This document shows positions 35,815 through 47,605 of a stretch of 64,000 nucleotides of DNA, piece by piece. The stretch is from NCBI GenBank assembly GCA_963682175.1, contig OY821786.1, positions 20,823,501-20,887,500 on the forward strand. The letters are read 5' to 3'. Each line of letters begins with the position of its first letter. Within the stretch, counting starts at the first letter, position 1. The notes beneath the pieces are model-generated. The model was not told the DNA's origin. It ran no database searches and was given only the letters and a program-made list of their open reading frames with translations. The stretch is from Triglochin maritima. Lineage: Eukaryota; Streptophyta; Magnoliopsida; Alismatales; Juncaginaceae. The position numbers and the translations under genes were made by a program.

Positions 35815-38623
35815 CTACCTAACTCGAATACATTATTTTATGTCGCTCAATAACCTTTTTTGAAAGTATTTGCAAAATTTATTTTTTAAATCAAGTGGGG
35901 AATTTTGCAAATTTGTGATTTGAAAATAATAATACAAAATAAAATTAGAAGTTGCAACAAACCGTCGTGGGTTGGTTATTTGTGTTTGTTACAACCCAAT
36001 CCCCAAAACCATTTTCAAATATTTAGAAAGAGTTGGAAAATTCTAATTAACAATAGTGGAAAGAAAAAACTCTTCCACCACTTCCGTCGACTTTTCTCCC
36101 CAAAACATCATTTTTCGCGTCACATATTTTCAAAGATCAAAAATTTGTATTTTCCAAAGTGTTTAGTGACCAAGCCAGAGACTGAGTTTGACTTCGATCG
36201 CACTGAAAAATGGTCGCACCGAGTGTTAAAACATAAATAACCATGCTCGGGCTACCCCCGGGCGTCCTGATTTCTCTCTCTACCACGTCAGCTTCTCTCA
36301 GCTCACATCACCCACCCAAAAACAACCTTAAGAGCACCCTTAGACCGTGTTTAACAGCACACGGGCTACCCCCGGGCGTCATGCTTCATCTCTCTGCCAC
36401 GTCAGTTCACCCCACCCACCAAAAAATAACTCTTAACCACGCCCGGTCTACCCCCACCCACTCTACATTCTCTTTCCTCAACGTCATTTCTTAATTAAAC
36501 AATTTTAATTCTTACACCACATTTAACAAATTACATTTTACATAATTCTAATTTTAATTTCGTTATAATTCCAATTGACGAAATGATTAATATTAATAAT
36601 TAGTAACTAACATTAATAATTAATATTAAACCACGGGAATTTTTAGTAATTAAAATTTAAAATATTTTTCAAATTAATAACATCAAAAATTATCACCCCA
36701 CATTAATAAAAAATACCCAATACATTATCAATTACCTCTAATAACAATTCCTCCACCATAATAAAAAAATTAAAAAAGTGGACCAATGGGGGGCAACACG
36801 TGCCCCCCGCCCGAATGCCACCGAGCGTCCATTCGGGAGCTCCGATGCCCGAATGGACGCCCAGGCCGTTAAAGGGGGTCACCTGGGCACCCACCCCTGT
36901 TAAGGGTACCTTTAACAAATGCTCTAAATTGGTTTTGCCCTCCCTTAATGGGAGGGCAGTGCCCGGGCGAAACCGCGTAGGTGCTTTTTCGGGCGGGTAT
37001 CCACCCGGAAACCCGCCCAGGTGCCCGATCCAGGGGGCGACATGCCCTCGCCCCCCTAGATTGGTGGAATTTGTTTTTGGTTTTTTTTGTTTTGTTTTTT
37101 AAGTTAAAAGAAAATTATTAGATATATATTTAGGTTAATGTATTGAATAGTTAAATTGTAATTTAATTAATTAGATTTGTAATTTAATTGTGGTTAATGT
37201 ATTGATGTTGGTCTGAGGACATGTTAATGTATTATATTCAATCCGATTTGATCGACAATATATGACAACAATTTGGAGGAAATGCGTCTGATATATTTTA
37301 AGTTTAGTATTTAATGATATATTTTTAAGATTTAGCATTTAAATTTCGAGTTAATGTACTAATATAATGCGGTTTCTTAAATTTTAATAATATTTTTCTA
37401 TTTGTATATTAATTGTTAATTAAAATCGAATGAATTAATTAAATTAAGTAATTACAATAATGATTATTAATATATTTTGTTGATTATTGTGAGAGTTTTA
37501 GATAAAAGAATAAAAATAATAACGTGACAACAAATAATATAATTGGTTTCAACAAATAATGATTTTTTGAGGAGATGTTGGTTAAGTATCGTTAGCTGCT
37601 CAATTTATAGTTATCTTTTTTTTCTTCACGTTCCTATTGTGTTGGAATGGGCAAAGCATCACCACAAATTAGTGTCCAGAAGAAAGTGGCAGACCAAATT
37701 CCTTTCAATCAACAAGAGCGTTGATTTACCGAATTGCTTTCATTTTAATCATCTTGTTAAAATTGAAGTACCACCACTAATTCCATGGTTGGCTAATAAA
37801 CATCTCCCCTTTTACCCAGCCAACAATAACTACTGCCCGATTTTCCTTTATCCAAATTTGACGCAAAGTGAAAGACAATGTAAGAAGATAAAAACAAGGA
37901 ATTACTGTATGAGTCTATCCCAAGGGAAACCTTCTCTCACTCGAATTTGGAATACCGTTGGTCCTGTTTTTTCCCAATAACGTACTTTCTTTGTCTTGAC
38001 CAACGAACACTAATGCAAATTGCTCATCTTTAGACTGCAAATTACTCGGTCAGGTGCTCTCTTTGATTTGTTTCGACTTGAATTGCAATCTACTCAACAG
38101 TCAACAGACAAACCCAGAATTAGACGATTTACAGGTAACCACTCCAATTTCCGAAGAACACCATTGTGAATTGTGAGATTCTACAAACTTACCCTTCAAT
38201 TACAGATCTACCCTTAATTTTCCTTTCAATACTCCACCGTCCGCTGATCGTTTACAAGTAAAAGTAACTTCCACAAACTTACTACTTCGTATCCCACCTT
38301 TAGACCATCCTGAGAAATCCAAGTATCCAACCCTTCCCCGTCAACTCAAGGAATCCAACAATGCAAGTACTAGACCAAGAATAGGAATAAAGTAAGAATT
38401 AACTCGAGTAACGAGAATCAGGTATGTGATTGGAAGTAAAAACATACTATAATTCACTTAACTATAGTTTGGTGACAACAAAAGCAACACAAACTGACAC
38501 GGAGTTTACATGCTTCACACCACACGAACTGATCTAAACAAGGACTCTCGTCATAAACGTACTCAACCCACAGCAACCCTATAAAACACACCCAAAGCGA
38601 AAAGTTCTCTAAGCAGACTGACC
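35815..38623. other. Intergenic region between CACTA element and HSP90
   Basis: AT-rich, without a reading frame I recognise. It holds two direct copies of a segment with GGGCTACCCCCGGGCGTC (36248-36265 and 36364-36381) and a GC-rich island at 36781-37060 with a strong hairpin. The 145-codon frame at 37543-37980 has no family features. 38000-38620 contains the presumed 3' flank of HSP90. Confidence 0.6.
36825..36860. repeat. Perfect 13-bp inverted repeat (hairpin)
   Basis: GCGTCCATTCGGG and CCCGAATGGACGC separated by 10 bases, within a GC-rich island. The surroundings (about 36330-36935) may be a degenerate miniature transposon, because AGAGCA-like ends face each other, but no matching target duplication is visible. 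Confidence 0.6.
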
Positions 38624-41349
38624 TCAATCAACCTCCTCCATCTTACTCTCCTCGTTCCATTCCTCCTCTAGCGGCATCTCCACCTCATCTTTCTCCTCCT
38701 CGTCAATGCTCAGACCAAGCTTCAGCATCCTGTGAATCCTCGCAGCGAACACGTTCGGATCCTCGAGACTAAACCCAGAAGTCAGAAGTGCAGTCTCGAA
38801 CAGCAGCAGCACAAGATCCTTCACCGACTTATCATTCTTGTCAGCTTCTGCTCGCTTCCTCAGCTCCTCCATGATGCCATTCTCCGGGTTAATTTCCATG
38901 GTCTTCTTGCTTGACATGTACGCACCCATGCTCGAGTCCCGAAGTGCTTGCGCCTTCATTATTCTCTCCATGTTCGCCGTCCAACCGTATTCCCCAGTCA
39001 CAAGGCAGCATGGGGAATCAACTATACGGTCAGAGACTACGACTTTCTCGACTTTGTCGCCCAGAATGTCTTTCATGGTCTTGCAAAGAGCCTCAAAGGC
39101 AGCCTTCTTTTCTTCCTTCTTTTTCTTTTCCTCCTCCGATTCTTCCAGTCTAAGGCCTTCTTTCGTGGCAGAGACTAGCTTCTTACCATCGTACTCTTTC
39201 AATTGCCCAACAGCATACTCATCGATCGCATCAACCATGAAGAGCACCTCGTAGCCTCTCTTCTTCAGTTTCTCAAGGAAAGGTGAGTTCTCGACTGCCT
39301 TCTTGCTCTCTCCTGTAATGTAGTAGATGTCCTTCTGTCCCTCCTTCATTCTGGTCACGTAATCCTTCAAGCTCGTCATCTCCTCCCCACTCTTGGTGGA
39401 GTGGTACCTGAGGAGATCAGCCAGCTTTGCACGGTTCTGGCTGTCCTCGTGGATCCCGAGCTTCAAGTTCTTTGAGAAGGCCTCGTAGAACTTGTTGTAG
39501 TCCTCCTTGTTCTCAGCAATCTCAGTGAACATCTCAATGCACTTTTTCACAATGTTCTTCCGGATGACCTTCAGAATCTTGTTCTGCTGCAGCATCTCAC
39601 GTGAAATGTTGAGAGGAAGATCATCGGAGTCAACAACGCCCTTCACAAATCCGAGATACTCAGGGATCAACTCCTCGCAGTTGTCCATGATGAAGACCCT
39701 CCGGACATAGAGCTTGATGTTGTTCATCTTCTTGCGAGTATCGAAAAGATCGAATGGGGCACGTTTTGGTACGAACAGGATCGCCTTGAACTCAAGCTGG
39801 CCTTCAACCGAGAAGTGCTTAACAGCAAGATGTTCCTCCCAATCGTTGGTGATGCTCTTGTAGAAGGAAGCATATTCCTCCTTTGTGATCTCTTCCGGTT
39901 TTCGGAGCCAGATTGGTTTCTGCTTGTTGATCAGCTGCCACTCATGGCTCACCTCCTTGATCTTCTTCTTGCCTTTCGACTTCGAGTCCTTGTCATCCTC
40001 CTCGGTGACATCTTCTACATCTCCTTCTTTGGCCTTCTTGGAATCCTCATCTTCGTCCTCATCATCACTAATTTCCTTCTCTGTTGTCTTCTCAGTCCAA
40101 AGATAAATCGGATAGCTGATGAACTCCGAGTGCTTCTTAACCAAATCCTTGATTCTCCTCTCCTCCAAGTAATCAAGCTGATCGTCTTTGAGGTATAAGG
40201 TGATCTTGGTTCCCCTTCCCAATTGCTCCCCAGAGGTATCCCTCGTGACAGTGAACGATCCTCCAGCTTGTGACTCCCACATGTACTGCTCGTCATCATT
40301 GTGTTTGGTTGTCACAATGACTTTCTCTGCAACCAAGTAGGCAGAGTAGAATCCAACACCGAACTGCCCAATCATGCTGACGTCTGCACCAGCTTGCAGG
40401 GCCTCCATGAACTCCTTGGTGCCAGATCTGGCAATGGTGCCAAGATTGTTCACGAGGTCAGATTTGGTCATCCCAACACCACTGTCGATGATGGAGAGGG
40501 TCTTGTTCACTTTGTCGGGGACGATTCGGATGAAGAGCTCCGGTTGAGCGTCTAGTTTGGATTTGTCGGTAAGGCTCTCAAACCTGATCTTGTCCAACGC
40601 CTGAATACACCAACCCACACACCATAACGTCAGTGAGTGTGTTAGGACTTCAACTTTGGGAGACAACAGAAGTCAGAATGAAGCATCAATGGAAGTTCGA
40701 ACTTCATCATTGAAAGAGATGACACAACAAACCGCAAAATCAACTAAGTCAAGCATCAACAACTCGATACCAAATAGATCAAAATTCCAAACAGGCCACA
40801 AATATTTAGGAAATAAAATAAGAAATAACACAGAATCAAATTGCCAATCAACTTGACAGGACAGTCAAAACAACTTCAACAAACCGGATCCAAACAAAAT
40901 TAGCATAAACAAAACACGTACAGAAGCGGAAAGAGGTAAATTAAACAGATTAACAACAACCATAAGACGAAATTCGAAAAACGACTTCTTTCTAAACTAA
41001 ACTAAATAGTTGCTACCTAAAGGAAATAAAATTAAACAAACGCAAAATCAACTTAAAACGGTGAAAATAACTCAGAATTCAGACGTTAGAAATTAAAGTT
41101 GCACAATTTAGCTAGAAATCAATCCACGAAACGCAAAACGCAAAGACGACTACAGATATCAGATTCGATCGAGTCAATAAATCAAACAACAACCAAACCA
41201 AAGAGACGTACATCGGAGGAGTTGCTGACGAGTTCCCGGAGGAAGATCTCCTTATTGGAGTAGAAGGTGTTGATGATGAGGCTAAGAAGCTGGTTAATCT
41301 CCGCCTGGAAAGCAAACGTCTCGGTTTCTCCCATCTGCACGTCCGCCAT
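38624..41349 (-). CDS. HSP90: Cytosolic heat shock protein 90 (two exons)
   Basis: ATP-dependent chaperone that matures kinases, receptors and resistance proteins in the cytosol and nucleus. Exon 1 is 41349-41212 (46 codons, [20 protein letters not shown] to NSSD); exon 2 is 40600-38624. The single intron (41211-40601, 611 bp) has GT and AG borders and falls between codons. The product is 704 residues, normal for plant cytosolic HSP90. Visible motifs are the N-terminal ATPase with [14 protein letters not shown] (38-51), DSGVGMT (85-91) and GQFGVGF (124-130); the acidic linker (about 210-260); the middle domain; and the C-terminal dimerisation domain ending MEEVD, the docking signal for TPR co-chaperones. 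The frame is intact. The start at 41349 is chosen because MADVQ is the family start; an in-frame ATG exists further upstream at 41367. Confidence 0.97.
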
Positions 41350-41442
41350 TACGGAATCACAAATCAACGGTCGCCGGAAGTTGGTTGGTTGTGTGCACGT
41401 TTGGAGTTTTCAATCTGATGGTTAGAGGAGAGGGGGGAGGTT

Positions 41443-41563
41443 CATATAGTGAGGGAGGTTGGGTTCTAGATGGTTCCGGGAGAGGAGTTCTGGAGAATTC
41501 CAGCGGGTGAGAGTGTGGAGTTGGAGGGAGGAGTGGATATTTTTTTTCGGTTCTGGAAAGTTC
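41443..41563 (-). promoter_or_regulatory. HSP90 promoter: TATA box and heat shock elements
   Basis: On the minus strand a TATATGAA box lies at about 41449-41442, roughly 95 bp before the start codon. Upstream are three sites with alternating TTC/GAA units: 41464-41476 (imperfect), 41488-41500 (TTCTGGAGAATTC, one mismatch) and 41551-41563 (TTCTGGAAAGTTC, perfect three-unit site). Heat shock factors bind such sites, so heat induction of this HSP90 is likely. Confidence 0.85.
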
Positions 41564-41589
41564 CGGGGAGGTTAGGGCGGGAATGAGGT

Positions 41590-42441
41590 TGGAAGATCCG
41601 GATCCGGGTCTAAGGAAGTTGTACGGCTAGCCCGCTTTACGTGGGAATATTGGTTGGGGTTTGATTATTTGAACGATTGCGTTATTGGGTGCATGTGGGT
41701 TGGGTTGGGCTTTTAGGTTTGTGGTGACACAAGATCTTCCGTTATGGAATAAATCAATAACTAGCAAGAAAATATATGAGTTGCAAGGTTGCGTTAAATA
41801 TAATTTAGAATGTTGATACATGGATGCCTGTAACGCACTTCTCGTCGTCATTTACGTTTTTTAAATTTTATTGTTTAAATATGTGATTTCTGAGACATGA
41901 CAGATTGTGTTTCTAATGCATGACAGATTGTGTTTCTAAGGTATAAAATGTGTGTGTCACGCCCGGGACACACATGTCTCGCGAGAAACACTCATCTGAC
42001 CTACACGGAACACACAATCTGTCTTGCTTGGCAAACACAATTTGTTCGGCATTGAAAACAAACAGACGTCTAAATTGTCACGCCATCAATTTAACAACAA
42101 ATTAAAAAGTACTGAAAAATAACTTCACGTTGGTAGCACCCCTAAAGGAATCATGTCTCTCCACGTCAGGACGTCCCAAAGGGTATGTTAAAAGAAATTC
42201 ATTAATCATTTTCTTAATTTTTATATTATTGTCTTTTAGTATATTAAAATTTTACTTCCACGTAAACTTCACATTTTAGTGGATTACTCCTTAACTCTTA
42301 TCTCCACATTCTAGATCGCATTGTAGTCCATATGTAAACGCTATGTCAGCTTGCGATTCCAGACGATTGAGTATGACCCTAGTTGAGACCAAAAGGCATT
42401 ACTACTACGTAGCAGTACGTCCCCCAAGGTATTGTGAACGA
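41590..42441. other. Intergenic region upstream of HSP90
   Basis: No gene recognised. 41899-42023 contains two direct copies of GACAGATTGTGTTTCTAA-type sequence and the inverted copy ACACAATCTGTC at 42012-42023, suggesting a small hairpin-forming element. The target duplication AACGA (42437-42441) of the next element lies at the right edge. Confidence 0.6.
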
Positions 42442-42803
42442 TGTAATATCCTGAATTTTTTAGTTGAGGTAATAATCAAATATCTTAATGGACTAATTAA
42501 GATTGTTGGATGATTGTGTGGTTTTAGGAGAAGATGGAATTTTGAGAAGAATATAGAGAAGAAAAAGATGGAGATTTTGAGGCAAGTACTGATTTGTTAT
42601 TCTTCAGTTTCATATCATGTCTGTCTCTCTTGATATTCGTAGTTGCATGCATATTGAGCATTAATATTGATTTTATGGATATGCATATGATTGCATGGTG
42701 GTGTTTCGGTCGACATGTCCTGTGGCTGTATGTATGTTTCTGGCTGAGCCACTTAGGAAAGAGCTGCCTAGCGGACAACGTGGAGCCACCCGAGACAGGA
42801 AAG

Positions 42804-44328
42804 TGTTGGCTTTTTGGCTAATGATTGCTTATCCGTTTTGATGATTATACAACACATAACTTAAACACATGTAATTCGTTCATATCACTCTTGCACAATA
42901 CACATATATTGTTTTGTACTAACATTTCAGGTGACAAGTTTAACAAGAAATGAAGTTGAAGAGTAGATAGGTTTACATTATTGTCATTAGGATTTAAATG
43001 TAACTTGAGCACTTAAATCTTGATGCATTGCATATCATGACTCTTTAGGATTCCATGGAAGTAGAACTAAACGTTCAAATTCCATACAAAACTTCTTTAG
43101 AAATCAATCAAACCATATCCAGGAATTCTGCACTCAATCGGTCGACCATCTGGTTCGACCGTTTAATCTAAAAACTGTTTTCTGAACCCTTTCGGTCGAC
43201 CGAACTGTGTTCTGGTTTCTACCGGTTCATTAGAATAACTTAAGGTATTTTGGTCGACCGATCAACTGTTCATACGTGCTGGAAGACACGTGCCTTAGTG
43301 CAAATCGGTCGACCGAAAGTCTTTTTCTGTTCGACCGGTTGATTTCTATTTTTGTCTTCTTTTGTGACCGTTATACTTGTCGTATTATACAACGGTCGTA
43401 TACACATACTTTCACCTATCCTCAAATACATAGCTTACCGGTCGAACAATTCTTATTTACCGGTCGACCGTTTGACCATTGATCGTTCGTAGCATTCTTC
43501 CTGTTATCGGTCGATACCACCTTGGTTCGACCGAACACACTTTGTCTCTACCGAACCTTACACATCGGTCGACCGTTTCCTTGTTTCGTTCGACCGGTAC
43601 ACTTAAGTTCCATCCCAGTTAGTTCGACCGTTCCTAGTTTGTTTGACCGTTTGACTACTATTCACGTAACCGGTCGACCGTTTCATTCTTACTGGTCGAC
43701 CGAACATTGACAGAATTGCTCCCTGAATTTCTGGTTTGTGTATCTTACACAAAACCCAATCAAATCTTTCTCAAACGGCTAGAAAACTTAAGAGGCTTAT
43801 ATATAGAGCTTTGATCATCTTTACAAGGTTACCAATCCAATCTGTAAGCTCTCATTGTGCTAAAAACTTGCAAGTGCTCTTACTCTCTTTATTGCTCTCA
43901 ACCACTCTCTTGATCAATCATTCAATTGCATTCATCATCAAATTCAAGTGCTCAAGAGTAGGTTACACAAAGTCTACTACAAAGGAGTTGTACAAGCTTC
44001 CGGAGTGAAGCTCTTCTCGGGTTGTGAGAAGGAGGTCCAAGCTTGGCGAGGGTGTTCACAAGCTTGAATTGTAAAGGCTCGATCTTTGCCCGGAAAGAAG
44101 ATCAAATTAGTGAAGATCGCGAAGTTGCTCAAGGAAGAGCAATTCGCAAGAGAGGACTAGGATCCGGTGCTTGGATCCAAACCTCTATACATCCGGTGTT
44201 TGGTTTGCCTTTTCATCTCACTATTTTCATTGGTTATCTTGTTATTGCACAAATAGTTAGTAGTGAGTAATTAGTCTATAAACCCCCCCCCCCTTAAGAC
44301 TAATATTTAGGGCAAATTAGATCCTACA
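42804..44328 (+). mobile_element. 5' LTR of element G
   Basis: 1,525 bp, TGTTGGCTTTTTGGC to GATCCTACA. Between 43138 and 43705 it has about eight full GGTCGACC palindromes and several GTTCGACC half copies. A run of C at 44283-44293 is shorter in the other LTR. Confidence 0.95.
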
Positions 44329-44330
44329 TT

Positions 44331-44342
44331 TGGTATCAGAGT
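44331..44342 (+). other. Primer binding site, tRNA-Met type (element G)
   Basis: TGGTATCAGAGT, two bases after the LTR, matches the complement of initiator tRNA-Met 3' end (TGGTATCAGAGC) at 11 of 12 positions. Confidence 0.9.
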
Positions 44343-44380
44343 CTTGTTAATTGTATATAAACAAATTAACATTTGTAGCA

Positions 44381-46003
44381 ATGACCCGACAACGTGAGGG
44401 ATTCCACACCGATAGACCTCCACTTTTTAATGGAACCAATTATGCCTATTGGAAGAAACGCATGATAATCTTCATTCAATCATATGATGTTAAACTATGG
44501 GTATTCTTTCAAATTCCATATACTCAAAATAAAGAGTTTGAACTCATGAATGATGATGAACTAGCAATGGTTCAAATGAATGCAAAATTAATGAACATTC
44601 TCATGTGTGGATTAACTGAAGAGGAATTTGGTAGAATTAATGCTTGTGATTCTGCATTTGAGGCATGGCATATGTTAGAAAGTCATTTTGAAGGACGATC
44701 ATCCGTGAAAGAAACTAGGATAGATTCATTTATGCAAAAATATGAAATGTTTGCCATGAAACCCAATGAATCCATTAGCGAGATGCATACTCGCTTGACT
44801 CATATCACTAACTCCTTGAAAAACCTTGGTAAGGTCTTGATTGAAAGTGACAGGGTACGAAAGTTTCTTAGATCGTTGACATTGGAGTGGGAGAAGAAGA
44901 CAACGGCAATCGAGGAGGCCAAAGATCTCTCAAAGCTAAAGATGGAGGATCTCATAGGAAGCCTCATGGCTTATGAGATTCAAATGGAGGAAAGAAGAGA
45001 GAAGGAGAAGGAGCGAGAGGGGTTAAGGAGAAAGGAGAAAACAATTGCTCTCAAAGCAACGTCGGATTTGGAAAGTATCGAAGACGATGACACCGATGAT
45101 GATGTTGCATTTCTAACCCGCAACTTCAAGAAGTTTCTCGCCAAAGGAAGGTTCACAAGAGGGAAAGGAGAATCATCCCGGACTTTCACGTGCTACGAAT
45201 GCAACAAGACGGGGCACATGAAGAAGGATTGTCCACTCCTTAAGTCAAGAGATCGTGAACAACGAGAACCAAGAAGATTCCCTCCTAGAAGAGAAAGAGA
45301 TGAGAGACCAAGGAGAATTAGGGAAGATAGGCCTCCTAGAAGAGATAAAGAAAAGAGACCTAGAAGACGAGAACGTGATGATCACAAAAGAAGGGATCAC
45401 CATGACAAAGACGGAAAGAAGGCTTTTAAAGCCACTTGGGATGATTCAAGCTCATCTACATCCTCCGACACCGAATACTCTCAAGAGGAAGAAGCACACA
45501 TGTGCTTTATGGCACACAATGAGGATTCGGATTCAAGCACCACTACATCCCCAAAGAGAAGCAATCAACCCCAAGTGGTGGAAATTGACGACGATGAGGT
45601 ATCAATTCAAGAAAACACTTCCTATGATGAGTTATTAGATGCTTTTCATGAACTTGCTGAAAGATATGAGATGATTTGTCATAAAAACAAATTAGGAAGA
45701 AAAGTGCATCTAAACTTATCTACTAAACATGAAGACTTACTTAAAGAGAATGAATTGCTTACTAATGAGATAAACATGCTGAAATCTACAAGTAATTGTA
45801 ACAACAACAAAGATCTTATTGCCAAGAATGAACAACTTACAAAAGATCTAGAAAAATTTACGTTGGGTAGAAAAATGCTAGACATGCTTCTAGGAACCCA
45901 AACTCAATCTTTGAGTAAGCATGGTTTGGGTACATGGGTGGAAAACAAAAGAAAGCTACATCTTATTTTGTTAAACATAATAATTCATATGTTAAGAAAG
46001 TAA
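44381..46003 (+). pseudogene. gag of element G
   Basis: The likely start is ATG at 44381 (MTRQREGFHTDRPPLFNGTN); an earlier in-frame ATG at 44351 lies close to the primer site. Residues up to about 230 match the copia Gag/UBN2 family, with NYAYWKKRM, AFEAWHMLESHFEG and LRSLTLEWEKKTTAIEEA. A zinc knuckle CYECNKTGHMKKDC starts near residue 271, followed by an Arg/Asp/Glu-rich basic region, an acidic serine-rich region and a coiled-coil-like segment. The frame is lost near 45940. The continuation lies in another frame (45934-46155, repeated VWVPK segments) that leads to protease. Gag packages the RNA in cytoplasmic particles. Confidence 0.9.
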
Positions 46004-46129
46004 GCTTGTCAAATGTATGGGTACCTAAGACCTCTCAAGTTTGGGTACCAAAAGCTAACCCTCAAGGACCCAAACAAATTTGGGTACCAAAGTCTTCACT
46101 TGTTTCTTTGCATATAGATCAAAGCAAGG

Positions 46130-47605
46130 AGAAAGGGCAAGTGGATACTCGATAGTGGGTGCTCAAGGCACATGACAGGAGACTCTCAAGTACTATCAAA
46201 TCTAAAGCCTAAGAAGGGAGGAACCGTCACATTTGGAGACAATGCTAAAGGTCAAATTGTCGGCATTGGTAATGTTGGCAATTCCTCTACTCCTCATATT
46301 GAAAATGTTTTGTTAGTAGAAGAGCTAAAACACAATTTGCTAAGTGTTAGTCAACTAGCGGATAAAAATTATATGGTTATCTTTGACAATTCAAATTGCT
46401 ATATTGTCTCCAAACATAACATGCAAACTATATTTAAAGGTTATAGATCTCATAATATTTACATTGTGGATATTGTTGTCATTAGCAATCTTGCCTTAGA
46501 GACTTATTTAGTTGCCTCAAATAACGAAGCTTGGTTATGGCATAACCGATTGGGACATATTAGTATGTCACAATTACACAAATTATCCAAACTTGAATTA
46601 GTTAGAGGACTTCCTAAAATTGATTTCAAAAAGGATAAACTTTGTGATGCATGTCAATTTGGAAAACAATTTAAATCGTCTTTCAAATCTTTAAATGTTG
46701 TGTCAACTTCAAAACCTCTTGAGCTTTTACATCTAGACCTTTTTGGTCCTTCAAGAACCGTTAGTTTAGGTGGTAAAAGATATGCTTTTGTGATTGTCGA
46801 TGATTTTTCACGATTTACATGGGTTTTATTTTTGGCCAATAAATATGATGCATTTTAAAGATTTAAAAGTTTTTGCAAATGTGTTCAAAGAGAAAAAGAT
46901 TTACATATCATTACTATCCGCAGCGATCATGGAGGAGAATTTGAAAATGAGTTATTTCAAAAGTTTTGTGAAAAACAAGGGATTGAACATAATTTTTCTT
47001 TTCCTCGCACTCCCCAACAAAATGGGGTAGTTGAAAGGAAAAATAGAACTCTTCAAGAGATGGCAAGAACCATGCTTATGGAAAAAGAACTTCCAAAATA
47101 TTTTTGGTGTGAAGCCGTAAATACTTCTTATTATGTGTTAAACCGTGTTCTTATAAGACCTATTTTGAAGAAAACACCTTTTGAATTGTGGCACAAACGT
47201 ATTCCAAAAATCTCTTACTTTAAAGCTTTTGGGTCAAAATATTTTGTCCTCAACACTAAAGATAACTTGGAAAAATTTGATGCAAAATCCGATGAGGCCA
47301 TCTTTTTAGGATATTCCGATAGGAGCAAAGCTTATAGAGTCTATAACAAACGAACCTATTGTGTCGAGGAGTCTCTACACGTTAACTTTGATGAGTTGCC
47401 TTGTGTAGATAATTCCTCTCTTGATGATGACTATATGGATATAATTAGACATGTCTCATCTCAAGATGTCTCCCATGAGCCTCATCAAGATCCTCCAAGT
47501 TTTCCACAAGAAAACAAAGAGGAGCTTCCCAAGGATTGGACCTATAGAAAGGAACATCCAAAGGACCTTGTGATTGGAGATGTTTCTGAAGGTGTGACAA
47601 CATGA
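46130..47605 (+). pseudogene. Protease and integrase region of element G
   Basis: The protease active site reads WILDSGCSRHMTG around 46142-46180 in a frame different from the preceding gag stretch, indicating a one-base shift near 46140. Integrase follows with WHNRLGHIS (zinc-binding His), LCDACQFGK (Cys pair), then core residues in HLDLFGPSR, TIRSDHGGEFE and VERKNRTLQEMAR. Then comes a KAFGSKYFVLNTKDNLEKFD segment typical of copia integrase C-termini. A stop at 46856-46858 splits the core, and a TGA at 47603-47605, most simply from CGA, ends the frame before RT. Confidence 0.9.

Noticed and set aside
37543..37980. 145-codon plus-strand frame downstream of HSP90
   Set aside because: AT-rich, odd amino-acid mix, no family resemblance, no promoter or polyadenylation context that stands out.
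38838..39254. 138-codon plus-strand frame within HSP90
   Set aside because: Antisense shadow of the HSP90 exon.
42604..42803. Gene-like frame before the copia element
   Set aside because: It lies in the LTR of element F and recurs in the second LTR, so it is LTR sequence.
43138..43705. CRISPR-like spaced repeats (GGTCGACC)
   Set aside because: Repeat is only 8-10 bp, spacing is irregular, and it lies in a plant retrotransposon LTR. Not a CRISPR array.
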